From contig NZ_QYUO01000003.1 of assembly GCF_003591035.1 (NCBI RefSeq), forward strand, positions 62,001 through 126,000: DNA of 64,000 nucleotides, written 5' to 3'. The DNA comes from Noviherbaspirillum saxi. GTDB lineage: Bacteria; Pseudomonadota; Gammaproteobacteria; Burkholderiales; Burkholderiaceae_D. The position numbers were made by a program, and so were the translations under genes. Shown piece by piece: positions 45,193 through 53,704 of the stretch; the first letter of the stretch is position 1; every line of letters starts with the position of its first letter. Below the pieces are notes generated by a model. It ran no database searches. It saw nothing but the letters and a program-made list of their open reading frames with translations, and was not told the DNA's origin.

Positions 45193-46869
45193 TTAGAAAG
45201 TTGTCTTGAAAGTGAACGACACCCAGCCGTGGTCGTTCTGCACGGCGTTACCGTTGGTGGTCGTGGCAACGCCGGCTGCATTGGTATTGTGTTGAGCGCG
45301 TGCGTCGACATAGCGCAGCGCAAAGTCGTAACGCGAATACAGTGTACCGGCGATGCCGATTGACCAGGCGACAGCGCCTTCATTGCCGCCGCCGAGCGCC
45401 GAGCCGTTACCCTTGATCTGATAGGCCAGCGTTGTCGGCATCGAGATGTCCCACCCCGGGAAAGCCTGCGGCCAGGACGGCGTGAAGCTGATGTTCATGC
45501 CCCAGGCATCCTTGGTCGAACAGCCGTCGACCTTGCCGCGTCCCGCCGGGCAGGCATAGCCGATCGCATTGAAGCGCTGCGCATTGCGGGTTACCGACAA
45601 CAGCCGGCTATAGTTGAGCTCGGCGTTGAGCGAACCGCCGCGCCACAGTGGCGTTTCAGGCAAAAGATAAATTGCATTGGCCAGTGCGTGGAAGGTATTG
45701 CCACGCGCACCTTCGATTTCTTCATACGTCGGATCGATGCGATTGGCCGGCAGCACCGATATGGTGGAGTTCAATGCCGTATTGCGGCGATAAGAAATTT
45801 CGGTACCGACGCTCAGGCTGCTCAGGTTCTTCGACAAGCTCAGGCCATACAACTCGGTGTCCCGTGCGAAGGCAAGACGGATGGCCGACGGCGCAGCGAA
45901 CGGCGCGACGGGCAGTGCCCTCAGCTGGGTAACACCCCAAGGCAGCTTCTCATCAAACTTGCGATAGTAGAAACCGGCGGTGCCGTTCAGCCATTCCGGG
46001 CTCCAGCGCAGGTTGACGCCGAAGTCGCCGCTATTGCGTGGACGGATATCGCCGCCGTTCGGAATGACGATCGGCGTAGTCGTCGCGAAATCGGAGCGCG
46101 TCGCGTCGCCAGTTCCGAAGTAAGTGCCGCCGGGGACCAGACGATATGGATTCCATTCGAACGCATAATGCGCGCCGATAGAGACCTCGTTGCTCAGCTG
46201 CGCCTGCGCGGAGACTTGCTTCTGCGGCAGGAAGGTTTCCTTGGCTTCTACACCTGGACTCGTCGCGGCCTTGATGGTATCGACCGGCCCCTGACTATAG
46301 GCGATGCTGTTCCCAAGCGAGAACAAGGACTCGCCCCAGTAAACATTGTGTTGACCCAGTTTGACATTGAGCGTGGTTTCGCCGAGGTTGAACCCGCCAA
46401 AAATGAAGGCGTCCAGGATTTCGCCGGAAGGACCGACGATGTAACGCTTGGTGTAATCGTTGTATTGACCGTTGCGGTAGTTGCTCGCTGCGGGAAGCGC
46501 AGGATTGGTCAGAGAATTGTTGCCATATGCACCGTCAGCCCATGCTGCACCGCTGACGCGAAAACCGTATTTGCCCTGATAGGTGAAGTCGAGTTCCGAC
46601 AGAAGGTCGACGCGATTGGTCACCATCTCGCCGCGCTTAAAGCGACCTTCCGTCTCGTCAAATCCGGGATTGTTATAGAACGCCGGATTACGGCCTTCCG
46701 CGCGCCATCCGCCGTTGTAGCGAACAGTGTTATCCCAACGCATCTCGATATCCGGGTTCCCGGTATTGATCGTATCGGCATGGACATGTCCGCCCATGGC
46801 CAAACATGCCAGTGCAATGGAAGCAGCGATCTTCGTCGGCACCATCCCGGTTTCGATTTTCTTACTCAT
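45193..46869 (-). CDS. DUF1302 outer-membrane beta-barrel protein
   Basis: A 558-residue protein with a signal peptide ending near residue 31 (HVHADT). The mature N-terminus (IEMRWDNTVRYNGGWR) is the DUF1302 start. Alternating hydrophobic strands run to a C-terminal Phe (FTFKTTF), the OmpA/BAM signature of outer-membrane proteins. It is probably a channel for hydrophobic compounds. It has an AAAGGAG ribosome site. It is the first gene of the envelope cassette, with the operator at 46963 in its promoter, so uptake is probably induced together with degradation. Confidence 0.88.
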   Translation of the reverse strand: MSKKIETGMVPTKIAASIALACLAMGGHVHADTINTGNPDIEMRWDNTVRYNGGWRAEGRNPAFYNNPGFDETEGRFKRGEMVTNRVDLLSELDFTYQGKYGFRVSGAAWADGAYGNNSLTNPALPAASNYRNGQYNDYTKRYIVGPSGEILDAFIFGGFNLGETTLNVKLGQHNVYWGESLFSLGNSIAYSQGPVDTIKAATSPGVEAKETFLPQKQVSAQAQLSNEVSIGAHYAFEWNPYRLVPGGTYFGTGDATRSDFATTTPIVIPNGGDIRPRNSGDFGVNLRWSPEWLNGTAGFYYRKFDEKLPWGVTQLRALPVAPFAAPSAIRLAFARDTELYGLSLSKNLSSLSVGTEISYRRNTALNSTISVLPANRIDPTYEEIEGARGNTFHALANAIYLLPETPLWRGGSLNAELNYSRLLSVTRNAQRFNAIGYACPAGRGKVDGCSTKDAWGMNISFTPSWPQAFPGWDISMPTTLAYQIKGNGSALGGGNEGAVAWSIGIAGTLYSRYDFALRYVDARAQHNTNAAGVATTTNGNAVQNDHGWVSFTFKTTF

Positions 46870-47225
46870 TCTCCGTCAACTCCTTTTTTATGGTTGTAAA
46901 GCGCATTCACTGCTTTGTCCTGCTGCGTCGCCTTTTTAAAGGCCCCCGTTACTCACCCCTATTACTGACATATCGTCAGTTTTTAATAGTAGGCCACAGA
47001 TAGACTTTTGCGTCAACAGGAACGGTGCAATATTTTTTCGCTGACTCGCGTCGACAAAACTCAAATTGAACGCGTCGCAGACGACGAGAACGTCCTGCGC
47101 ATGCCAGCAGAGAGAAAAGGAAAGGAAAGGCGCGCGTTCGAGCCGAGCGATGCCCTTGTCGGAAGGAAGTACTTGCGGTCTGGTGGCGCAAACGCCGTTT
47201 GGTTCAGGCTTGCTGCATGCCCGGA
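46870..47225. other. 356-bp gap between the DUF1302 gene and the small membrane protein gene
   Basis: It holds the promoter and operator (46963-46981) of the envelope cassette. Short open frames on the + strand have no ribosome site or family resemblance. Nothing else is evident. Confidence 0.6.
46963..46981. promoter_or_regulatory. 19-bp regulon operator, site 7
   Basis: The sequence TACTGACATATCGTCAGTT is consensus except the first base. It lies 94 bp upstream of the DUF1302 gene (minus strand) and should control the whole uptake cassette. Confidence 0.7.
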
Positions 47226-47588
47226 CTAATGACGATTGAACAAGGCACTGAATGCATCAACGCTATAGTGCGCCGCTAAATGTTGCCAGGGATGCGAGTC
47301 ATGCAATGCCGGATATTCCCATACCAGCGATGCCAGCGCGATGCATAGCAGCAGAAGCACGAGCACGGAATCGATGGCGTCTTCCGCGCGACTGCGGCCA
47401 TGAAATTCTTTCCGGTTCAAGTGATCGTGACGGATGCTTGCGTCGGGTATCGATCCCTGACCTTCCGGCTCCTTTGATGAGAGCGCCCCATGCTTGCTCC
47501 GATACCGCTTCTCCAACTCATGCCAAAAATGCGTCATGGCAGTGCTGTGCGCGGACTTTCCGGGGACAGAAAGCAGGTGATATTTCAT
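47226..47588 (-). CDS. Small membrane protein of unknown function
   Basis: A 120-residue protein of unrecognised family. The start at 47588 (MKYHLL) follows GAGGAGACGATC. The N-terminal part is basic and charged (HELEKRYRSKHG), followed by one hydrophobic segment near residues 76-92 (SVLVLLLLCIALASLVW) and a His-rich tail. It is probably a single-pass inner-membrane protein. It is transcribed alone, separated from its neighbours by 350-bp gaps, and has no operator match directly at its promoter. The good ribosome site supports a real gene. Confidence 0.6.
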   Translation of the reverse strand: MKYHLLSVPGKSAHSTAMTHFWHELEKRYRSKHGALSSKEPEGQGSIPDASIRHDHLNRKEFHGRSRAEDAIDSVLVLLLLCIALASLVWEYPALHDSHPWQHLAAHYSVDAFSALFNRH

Positions 47589-47938
47589 GATCGTCTCCTC
47601 GCGGACTGACAACGTTTCCACATTGGCACCCTGAGTGGTCTCTCACTTCAGAATGAAGCTTCGCGACTCTTTTCATGAAGAAGAATAATCAATCAACACG
47701 TGTGGTGTCAACTTCCATTTGTTGTCTTAATCTGGAACTACTTCAACGAAATGAGATTCATCAAATCAAAATTTCACATAGGAAATGTTATTGACGCCCG
47801 AAGGCGTCGGACTGCGGCCCACGATGGCGATGCACGTGGAGCGCCACCCATGAAAACCGCTTGCCCGAAGACCAACGATCTTCGATAATCCAATAACTGA
47901 CATTTCATCTGTTATTGGATTTTTAGAAGGATCGATCA
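47589..47938. other. 350-bp gap upstream of the GldA-like gene
   Basis: It contains the strong nested palindrome at 47888-47920, including the regulon operator, and an ACACGTGT palindrome at 47696-47703. No convincing open frame is present. Confidence 0.5.
47888..47920. promoter_or_regulatory. Regulon operator (site 8) nested in a long palindrome
   Basis: The 19-bp operator AACTGACATTTCATCTGTT (47895-47913) is nested in a longer perfect 10-bp inverted repeat, ATCCAATAAC/GTTATTGGAT (47888-47897 and 47911-47920). It lies 19 bp before the GldA-like start, so it probably overlaps the promoter or 5' leader. Confidence 0.65.
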
Positions 47939-49015
47939 ATGCCAATCTTTGCCGCAACCCCAAGGTATGTACAGGGAGCAGAAGTTCTATCCAGCCTCGG
48001 GCGGCATACTGCTGTGCTTGGCGAGCGCTCTGTTCTGGTCGCCGACGGCATCGTCCTGGAGTTGCTCGCGGGGAAAATAAGTACAAGCTTTGCGGAAGCA
48101 AACATGCCGCTGGAGATACTGCGGTTCCAGGGCGAAGTAACACATGCTGAAATAGCCTCGCTCGCAGCACGCGCTAAAGCCAGCAAGGCGGATGTGATCA
48201 TCGGCGCCGGCGGCGGCAAGGCACTGGACGCTGCGAAGGGTGTTGCCCGGACACTGAATCTCCGCATGGTGAGCGTGCCGACCGTGGCGTCCAACGACGG
48301 TCCGGCAAGCGCTTCGATCGCGGTGTACGACGCCAACCATGTGATGGTCGAAGTACAGCAGATGAAGCGTCATCCCGATCTCGTGCTGGTCGATACCGCG
48401 GTGATCGCGAGCGCACCGCTGCGTTTTTTCCTGGCCGGCATTGGTGACGCCATTTCAAAGAAATTTGAAGCCGAAGCTTGCGCCAAGGCCGGAGCGCTTA
48501 CGCTGTTCGGTGCGCCGGTGTCCTTTACCGGCATTGCATCGGCAAACGCATGCTATCAACTCCTTCGCACGCATGCCAAGCCGGCGGTTGACGATGTACG
48601 GCAACAGCGCGTCTCGTCGCACGTAGAGGCCGTAGTGGAAGCAACCGTACTGCTCAGCACACTCAGTTTCGAGAACGGCGGATTATCGATTGCGCATGCC
48701 ATCGCGCGCGGCTTTTCCCATCTTCCGCGGGCTGCGAACACGCTGCATGGCGAACACGTCGCCTACGGCCTGCTCGTGCAACTTGTGCTGGAGCAGCGCG
48801 ATGCCACACTGGTCGAGGACTTACTCGCTTTCTACGACGATGTCGGCTTGCCTTCCCGGCTTGTACATTTTTTGCGGGATCAGCCTACGCAAGAGGAAAT
48901 TTCCCTGCTCGCAGAGCAGTCCGTGCTCAGTCCCAGCGCCGCGCGCTTTTCACCACAAGTCGATGCGCAGTTGCTATGTAACGCCATCATTAGCGTCGAG
49001 GCCTTGAGCAAATGA
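47939..49015 (+). CDS. Iron-containing alcohol dehydrogenase, glycerol dehydrogenase (GldA)-like
   Basis: A 358-residue protein. The cofactor motif GAGGGKALDAAK lies at 89-100. The metal ligands appear as Asp170 (GIGDAISK), His253 (SIAHAI) and His273 (HGEHVAYG), close to positions 173, 256 and 274 of GldA. It oxidises or reduces a polyol or hydroxyketone with NAD(H). Glycerol itself is not implied, since the neighbours are catabolic. It follows a GGATCGATC leader and overlaps the DUF2889 gene by ATGA. Such a pair is unusual in CoA-dependent degradation clusters. Confidence 0.85.
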   Translation: MPIFAATPRYVQGAEVLSSLGRHTAVLGERSVLVADGIVLELLAGKISTSFAEANMPLEILRFQGEVTHAEIASLAARAKASKADVIIGAGGGKALDAAKGVARTLNLRMVSVPTVASNDGPASASIAVYDANHVMVEVQQMKRHPDLVLVDTAVIASAPLRFFLAGIGDAISKKFEAEACAKAGALTLFGAPVSFTGIASANACYQLLRTHAKPAVDDVRQQRVSSHVEAVVEATVLLSTLSFENGGLSIAHAIARGFSHLPRAANTLHGEHVAYGLLVQLVLEQRDATLVEDLLAFYDDVGLPSRLVHFLRDQPTQEEISLLAEQSVLSPSAARFSPQVDAQLLCNAIISVEALSK

Positions 49016-49755
49016 AGCAGACGCCATCCCCCGATGCCGGCGGGGCTTACCGGCGCCGTATCGCTTTCATCCTATCCGAAGGCTGTGTATGCGCCGCCCT
49101 TGAGGACGATTATCATCATTTCACGCTCGAGCTTCGACATGGCAATGGTTTGGTCACCGGCATCGATGCACAAGCCATGCGCACGCCCTGGTCGACCTGT
49201 CCTTCGGCGTCGACGCAACTGACCGGACTGATTGGTGCACCGGTTTCTTGCAATATCCTGGCAGACAATGGGGGACTCGACGCCAGCACTCAGTGCACGC
49301 ATCAGTTCGATCTTGCGCTGCTTGCGATCGCTCATGCCGCACGCGGCGCAGGCGGAAGATACGATGCGATGGTGACAGATCCGCATGGGGGCACCGTCAG
49401 CGCCAGTTTGCATGTCGACGGCAGGATGCTGCTCGATTGGGTCCTTCAGGGCAGTACCGTCGTCTCACCCGGCGATTATCACAACGTTAATCTGCGGACC
49501 ATCAATATGCGCGAACTTGCTGCACGCGATACCGCGGCAGCCGAAGCTGTGCTGCTCCTGCGCAGAGCCGTGATGGTGGCCGGTGGCCGGGCATTCGACT
49601 TCGATCAATACGATGATCTAACCCCCTTTGCCACGCGGATGAAGGGTGCCTGCTATGCGTTTCAGCCTGAGCAGATTCCGCTGTCAAAACGGAGAAAAGG
49701 AAGCGTGCGCGATTTCACGACTGCACCGCAGTTGTTATTGAAAGATTTTTACTGA
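49012..49755 (+). CDS. DUF2889 protein
   Basis: A 247-residue protein of the DUF2889 family. The conserved parts include YRRRIAF, ALEDDYHHFTLELRH, RTPWSTCPSA and CTHQFDLALLAIAHAAR. Cys and His residues are well spaced, as for a metal-binding or redox protein, but no function is known. It is translationally coupled to the GldA-like dehydrogenase (ATGA), so the two probably act on the same compound or as a complex. No signal peptide is seen, so it should be cytoplasmic. It ends 54 bp from the convergent MFS gene. Confidence 0.8.
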   Translation: MKQTPSPDAGGAYRRRIAFILSEGCVCAALEDDYHHFTLELRHGNGLVTGIDAQAMRTPWSTCPSASTQLTGLIGAPVSCNILADNGGLDASTQCTHQFDLALLAIAHAARGAGGRYDAMVTDPHGGTVSASLHVDGRMLLDWVLQGSTVVSPGDYHNVNLRTINMRELAARDTAAAEAVLLLRRAVMVAGGRAFDFDQYDDLTPFATRMKGACYAFQPEQIPLSKRRKGSVRDFTTAPQLLLKDFY

Positions 49756-49808
49756 TTCACGATGCCAGGGCAGCGCCGAGCCATACCAAGTGTTACAAGA
49801 CACCGCGC

Positions 49809-51395
49809 CTAAGGACAAGGTTCCGAAACGAAATGAGAGATAGCCGGCGGCGTAGGCCCGCTGTGCAGCGTCCATAATTGCCGCTCCGCTTCCAGGTCGG
49901 CTACTGTGGCCCGCCCACGCTGACGCAGATACTGGTCCCAGGATTCGACGATAAATCGTTCGACGTAGCAGTTCTCCTGCTCGAGATCACGGTACGCTCG
50001 CCAGAAACTTGCGCCATCGCGCCGCCTTACCTTGCCGATCGCATATAGCTGCCGCAGAAATTCCTTCCGTTTTTCTGCTGCAACCTGGTACACGATCTGG
50101 ATCGCCACCGACGCATCCGATGGTACCGCTTCGGTGACAAATCCGGCATGGAGTGCATCGGACGATTGCGTCGCCTCGGACTCGTGTCCAAGACGCGCCG
50201 GAACTCGATACATGACCACCAGTACGATGCTCATCAGCAGCGCACTGGAGAGCAAAGTGTTCGTCATACCGATTTCAGTGGCGATCACACCCCAGAATGC
50301 GCTGCCGGCCGCCATCGCTCCCTGAAACACCAGCATGTACACCGCCACTGCACGGGCCCGGATCCAGGCTGGCACCGACGACTGCAATGCGATCATATTG
50401 GTGTTGCCTACTGCCAGCCATGCGGCGCCGCCGATGAACAATGCGCTACACACGGCAACAATATTGGGCACAAAAGCAGCGACAAGGATCGATGCTGCGT
50501 AAAGCATGGCGGCAATGGCCATCATGCGATTCATTTCAATCCAGCTTCGCAGGCGAGGCAGAATGAGCGCACCGGCAACGGAGCCGCACCCCATGCTGCC
50601 GAGCAGCAAGCCGTAGCCCCTCGCCCCGCTATTCAGCTGCAACTCCGCAATCAGCGGTAGCAGCGCCCATAGCGAACTGGATACGCCGACGAACATAGAG
50701 GTGCGCAGTACCTGCGCCTTCATGATTTCCGAATGGCGCACATAACGCACTGCGCTGCGCATGCCGGAAAACAGGTCTTCCGGCGGAAGATGCGCGTTGC
50801 GCGGCGCATTTTTCCAGCGGAACAGGACAACCAGCGCCCCGCCCAGCAGTACAGCACTGCAGACGAATACTGCAAGCACGCCGAACGAGGAAACGACAGC
50901 GCCGGCCATGGCCGGCCCGATGGCGCGCGCGGAACTATAGGACACCGACGACAGGGCCATGGCAGAAGCCAGCTGCAGTCGCGTCACGGCATCCGTCTGG
51001 GCGGTGTACCAGGCCGGTCCCTGAAGCGCGAAGCCGGTGCCGAGGCAAAAGGTCAGAAATAGCAGCATCCAGGGACCGAGTCCGCCGGAAGCCGACAACA
51101 TGCACAGCACCGCCGCGATACAAATCATGAAGCCGATCACCGCAATGAGATAGCGACGCCGGTCGAGCAGATCCGCCATCACCCCTGACGGCAGGGCAAA
51201 GATGAACGAAGGCAAGGCGCTTGCGGTCTGGATCAGCGCGACCATCAGCGGTGAGGTGGTTAGTGAAACCATAAGCCACCCCGCTGCAACCCCCTGCATC
51301 CAGATCGTCAGATTGATCGCGATACTGGCCAGCCATAACCAGCGGAATGCCGGCGTAGCAAACGCCGCCCAGATACGTTCAGCGCCGGCAGTCAT
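49809..51395 (-). CDS. MFS_3 transporter with C-terminal monooxygenase-like domain
   Basis: A 528-residue protein. Residues ~10-400 form 10-12 hydrophobic segments of the EntS-like MFS_3 group (LPSGVMADLLDRRRYLIAV is the A motif). The last ~95 residues (VAIQIVYQVAAEKRKEFLRQLYAIGKVRR...) resemble an antibiotic-biosynthesis-monooxygenase/Dabb domain. The start was placed at 51395 (MTAGAERIW); the upstream frame lacks MFS sequence and the ribosome site is weak. It is divergent from the TetR gene at 51679 with the operator at 51475. It may export a toxic substrate or intermediate. Confidence 0.82.
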   Translation of the reverse strand: MTAGAERIWAAFATPAFRWLWLASIAINLTIWMQGVAAGWLMVSLTTSPLMVALIQTASALPSFIFALPSGVMADLLDRRRYLIAVIGFMICIAAVLCMLSASGGLGPWMLLFLTFCLGTGFALQGPAWYTAQTDAVTRLQLASAMALSSVSYSSARAIGPAMAGAVVSSFGVLAVFVCSAVLLGGALVVLFRWKNAPRNAHLPPEDLFSGMRSAVRYVRHSEIMKAQVLRTSMFVGVSSSLWALLPLIAELQLNSGARGYGLLLGSMGCGSVAGALILPRLRSWIEMNRMMAIAAMLYAASILVAAFVPNIVAVCSALFIGGAAWLAVGNTNMIALQSSVPAWIRARAVAVYMLVFQGAMAAGSAFWGVIATEIGMTNTLLSSALLMSIVLVVMYRVPARLGHESEATQSSDALHAGFVTEAVPSDASVAIQIVYQVAAEKRKEFLRQLYAIGKVRRRDGASFWRAYRDLEQENCYVERFIVESWDQYLRQRGRATVADLEAERQLWTLHSGPTPPAISHFVSEPCP

Positions 51396-51474
51396 ACCCG
51401 CCGTGCCAAGTGTGCTGCCCGATTTTGGTGCCCATGGTCTCTCCCTGTAATGGCGGCCGCGCACCGCGTTTAAT

Positions 51475-51493
51475 AACTGACAGTTTAACAGTT
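51475..51493. promoter_or_regulatory. 19-bp regulon operator, site 9
   Basis: AACTGACAGTTTAACAGTT lies between the MFS_3 gene (80 bp upstream of its start) and the second TetR gene (186 bp upstream). On the minus strand it is followed by TATTAA, a possible -10 for the transporter. Confidence 0.68.
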
Positions 51494-51678
51494 TACGGGA
51501 GTTGGGAGACTCTTGCCAGTCGCGGGTGAAACATCGTGCGACCCGCACATATCGTCCGCTTCAGCCCGCCGGACTTGCCATCAGTTTCACAATGAGATAT
51601 AAGTGAATAGCTATCAGCTTCGCTCCAGCGGGCTGCCAACGACGGACTGAAATCGCCTCTCATCTAAGCGGAATTGCA

Positions 51679-52461
51679 ATGAACACTGAAGTGACAAAGA
51701 ACAAACAGGGCCAGACCCTAGGCCGTAAAGGGCAGGAAACGCGTGCCAAATTGATGGAAGCCGCAAGGCAGCTTCTGGACACGCACTCGCCGGTTGAACT
51801 TACCGCCGTTTCGATTGCGGCCGAAGCAGGCACATCGCCGGCCAGTTTTTACATGTATTTCGACGATACCAAGGACATCCTGTTTGCGCTGAGCGAGGTT
51901 GCCGGTGAGGATATGGCGGCGATTCATGCGATTTTCGACCAGGCCTGGACCAGCGACGACATCGAAGAACACGCGCGCAAGGTCATCGACGCGCTGAACG
52001 AAGTCTGGGCCAGACACCGTCAGGTCTTGCGCTTTCGCAACATGGAAGCCGACCGCGGCGATCCGCGCTTCGAGGAGTTGCGGATGAACACCTATGTGCC
52101 GTTCATTGAACGTTTTGCCCAGCGTATCCTGGCCATCAGTCCACCGAGTGCCACGCGCAAGCGCGCGGACGTGTATTCCGAAGCAACCATCCTGCATGCG
52201 GCAATGGAACGGCTTGCCGCTACCGAGCCGTCGGTGATGGAAAAAGGCCTGGGGCTGAAGCGTATTACCAATAACCTGGCTCGAGTGGTGAAAATGGTCG
52301 TACTGGGCGGCCAGGCGGTCGCAAAGGTTGAAGCCACTGCGCCAGCGACCAAGGCGGCTGCCGTGCAAACGAGGAACGAAGTTGCGCCAGGCGTCGTCAA
52401 GACCAAGCCGCGTTCGCGTGTTGAGCGGACCGGTACGACAAAAACCGCGAAAGCCGCCTGA
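51679..52461 (+). CDS. TetR-family regulator with Ala/Lys-rich tail
   Basis: A 260-residue TetR protein. The helix-turn-helix at ~48-72 reads LTAVSIAAEAGTSPASFYMYF. After the ligand domain comes a low-complexity C-terminal tail (~residues 215-260) rich in Ala, Lys, Arg and Thr (AKVEATAPATKAAAV..., KTKPRSR), which is unusual for TetR proteins and resembles tails of nucleoid-binding proteins. It has its own operator-bearing gap, so it could be the regulon repressor or a transporter-specific regulator. A strong terminator follows at 52493. Confidence 0.85.
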   Translation: MNTEVTKNKQGQTLGRKGQETRAKLMEAARQLLDTHSPVELTAVSIAAEAGTSPASFYMYFDDTKDILFALSEVAGEDMAAIHAIFDQAWTSDDIEEHARKVIDALNEVWARHRQVLRFRNMEADRGDPRFEELRMNTYVPFIERFAQRILAISPPSATRKRADVYSEATILHAAMERLAATEPSVMEKGLGLKRITNNLARVVKMVVLGGQAVAKVEATAPATKAAAVQTRNEVAPGVVKTKPRSRVERTGTTKTAKAA

Positions 52462-52492
52462 CGATCTCGCGCAATCCCGACCGGACTGCCAT

Positions 52493-52521
52493 AAAAAAAC
52501 CGCCTTTCAGGCGGTTTTTTG
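52493..52521. terminator. Bidirectional rho-independent terminator
   Basis: ACCGCCT and AGGCGGT form a 7-bp stem with a 3-base loop, flanked by A7 and T6. It lies between the convergent TetR gene (ends 52461) and acyl-CoA dehydrogenase gene (ends 52557). Confidence 0.92.
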
Positions 52522-52556
52522 TTTTATGAGCCGGGATATTTGTCGTGCCGGTCACG

Positions 52557-53702
52557 TCAAGCTACTCGTTTGCGTTCCATTGCTGCAAGCTGCTCAAGAT
52601 GAAAATGGGAACTGCCCAACGCATACTCAATAGTTGTCATCCTTTTGAAATGATGCCCGATGACATATTCCTCCGTCACGCCGATTCCGCCATGCAGCTG
52701 AATCGATTGTCCGCAGACGAATTTGCCGCTGCGGCCAACATGCACCTTCGCCGCCGACAATGCAAGTTGACGCACTTCGGGCGATGCATTCATCGTCGAC
52801 AGCGCCTTGTGGACCATACCGCGCGACAATTCAAGTTCGATCAGCATTTCGCTCATGCGGTGCTGGAGTGCTTGAAAGCTGCTGAGCGTGACGCCAAACT
52901 GCTTGCGCGTTTTCAGGTAGTCTCGGGTGATCCAGAGCGCCTTTTCCATCACGCCGACGGCTTCGGCACACAAGCCTACAGTCGCATGCGCGTGACCGGT
53001 GTCGAGCGCCGCATAGCCGCCGCCGACCGTACCGAGCACATCGGCCTCAGCCACCTGCACGTCGGCCAGATCAATGTCAGCGCACCACCGGTTGTCGATC
53101 AGCCGCACGTCATGCAGCTTGACGCCAGGCACGCTACGATCGACGAGGAACAAGGTAATGCCAGTTTGATCAGAGGGTGCGCCGCTGGTGCGTGCGGACA
53201 CGATAAAACGGTCGGCGACGTTGCCGCCAATTACCATCGACTTGTTGCCCTTGAGAGTCCAGTTACCCGGTCCGGCCGGTACGGCGGACGTGGTGACATA
53301 GGAAAGCATGCCGCGTGCATCGGGTTCGCCATGCGCCACCACCGGACATGCTTCGCCGGCCACCAGTGCGGGCAGGATGCTGCCGGCCTTGTCCTGGTCG
53401 CCGCTGGCGACGATCGTCTGTGCGGCCAGCACCGCCACTGCCCAATACGGTTCAATGCACAGCACGCGGCCGAATTCTTCCATCAGCAGCGCCGTTTCGA
53501 TCGCGGAACCACCGAGTCCGCCGTATTCTTCCGGCAAGGACATGCCCAGCCAACCCAGTTCGGCAAACGTATTCCAGTGGCCGACATCGAATCCGCCGTT
53601 CCCGATCACCGAACCGCGCGCCTCGAATGCGCAATTGTCTTCCAGGAAGCGGCGCGCGCTATCCTTGAGCATCTGCTGCTCTTGCGTCAGTTGAAAATCC
53701 AT
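52557..53702 (-). CDS. Acyl-CoA dehydrogenase, small-type subunit
   Basis: A 381-residue acyl-CoA dehydrogenase-like protein (MDFQLTQEQQMLKDS). LPEEYGGLGGSAIET is present, while the flavin motif is weak and the C-terminus (FVCGQSIQLHGGIGVTEEYVIGHHFKRM) is the small-subunit type. It begins two bases after the stop of the large subunit at 53705. It is the last gene of the operon from 57704, followed by the terminator at 52493. Together with its partner it should form one of the alpha2-beta2 dehydrogenases. Confidence 0.87.
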   Translation of the reverse strand: MDFQLTQEQQMLKDSARRFLEDNCAFEARGSVIGNGGFDVGHWNTFAELGWLGMSLPEEYGGLGGSAIETALLMEEFGRVLCIEPYWAVAVLAAQTIVASGDQDKAGSILPALVAGEACPVVAHGEPDARGMLSYVTTSAVPAGPGNWTLKGNKSMVIGGNVADRFIVSARTSGAPSDQTGITLFLVDRSVPGVKLHDVRLIDNRWCADIDLADVQVAEADVLGTVGGGYAALDTGHAHATVGLCAEAVGVMEKALWITRDYLKTRKQFGVTLSSFQALQHRMSEMLIELELSRGMVHKALSTMNASPEVRQLALSAAKVHVGRSGKFVCGQSIQLHGGIGVTEEYVIGHHFKRMTTIEYALGSSHFHLEQLAAMERKRVA

Positions 53703-53704
53703 GC

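Noticed and set aside
45186..45202. Inverted repeat AACTTTTTTAGAAAGTT
   Set aside because: It overlaps the end of the DUF1302 gene and lacks the TGAC/GTCA core of the regulon motif.
45688..46899. 403-codon frame on the + strand
   Set aside because: Antisense to the DUF1302 gene, which has a signal peptide and C-terminal Phe.
47696..47703. ACACGTGT palindrome
   Set aside because: Short and single; not linked to any regulator seen here.
47700..47888. 62-codon frame in the gap before the GldA-like gene
   Set aside because: No ribosome site and no conserved look; it ends inside the operator palindrome.
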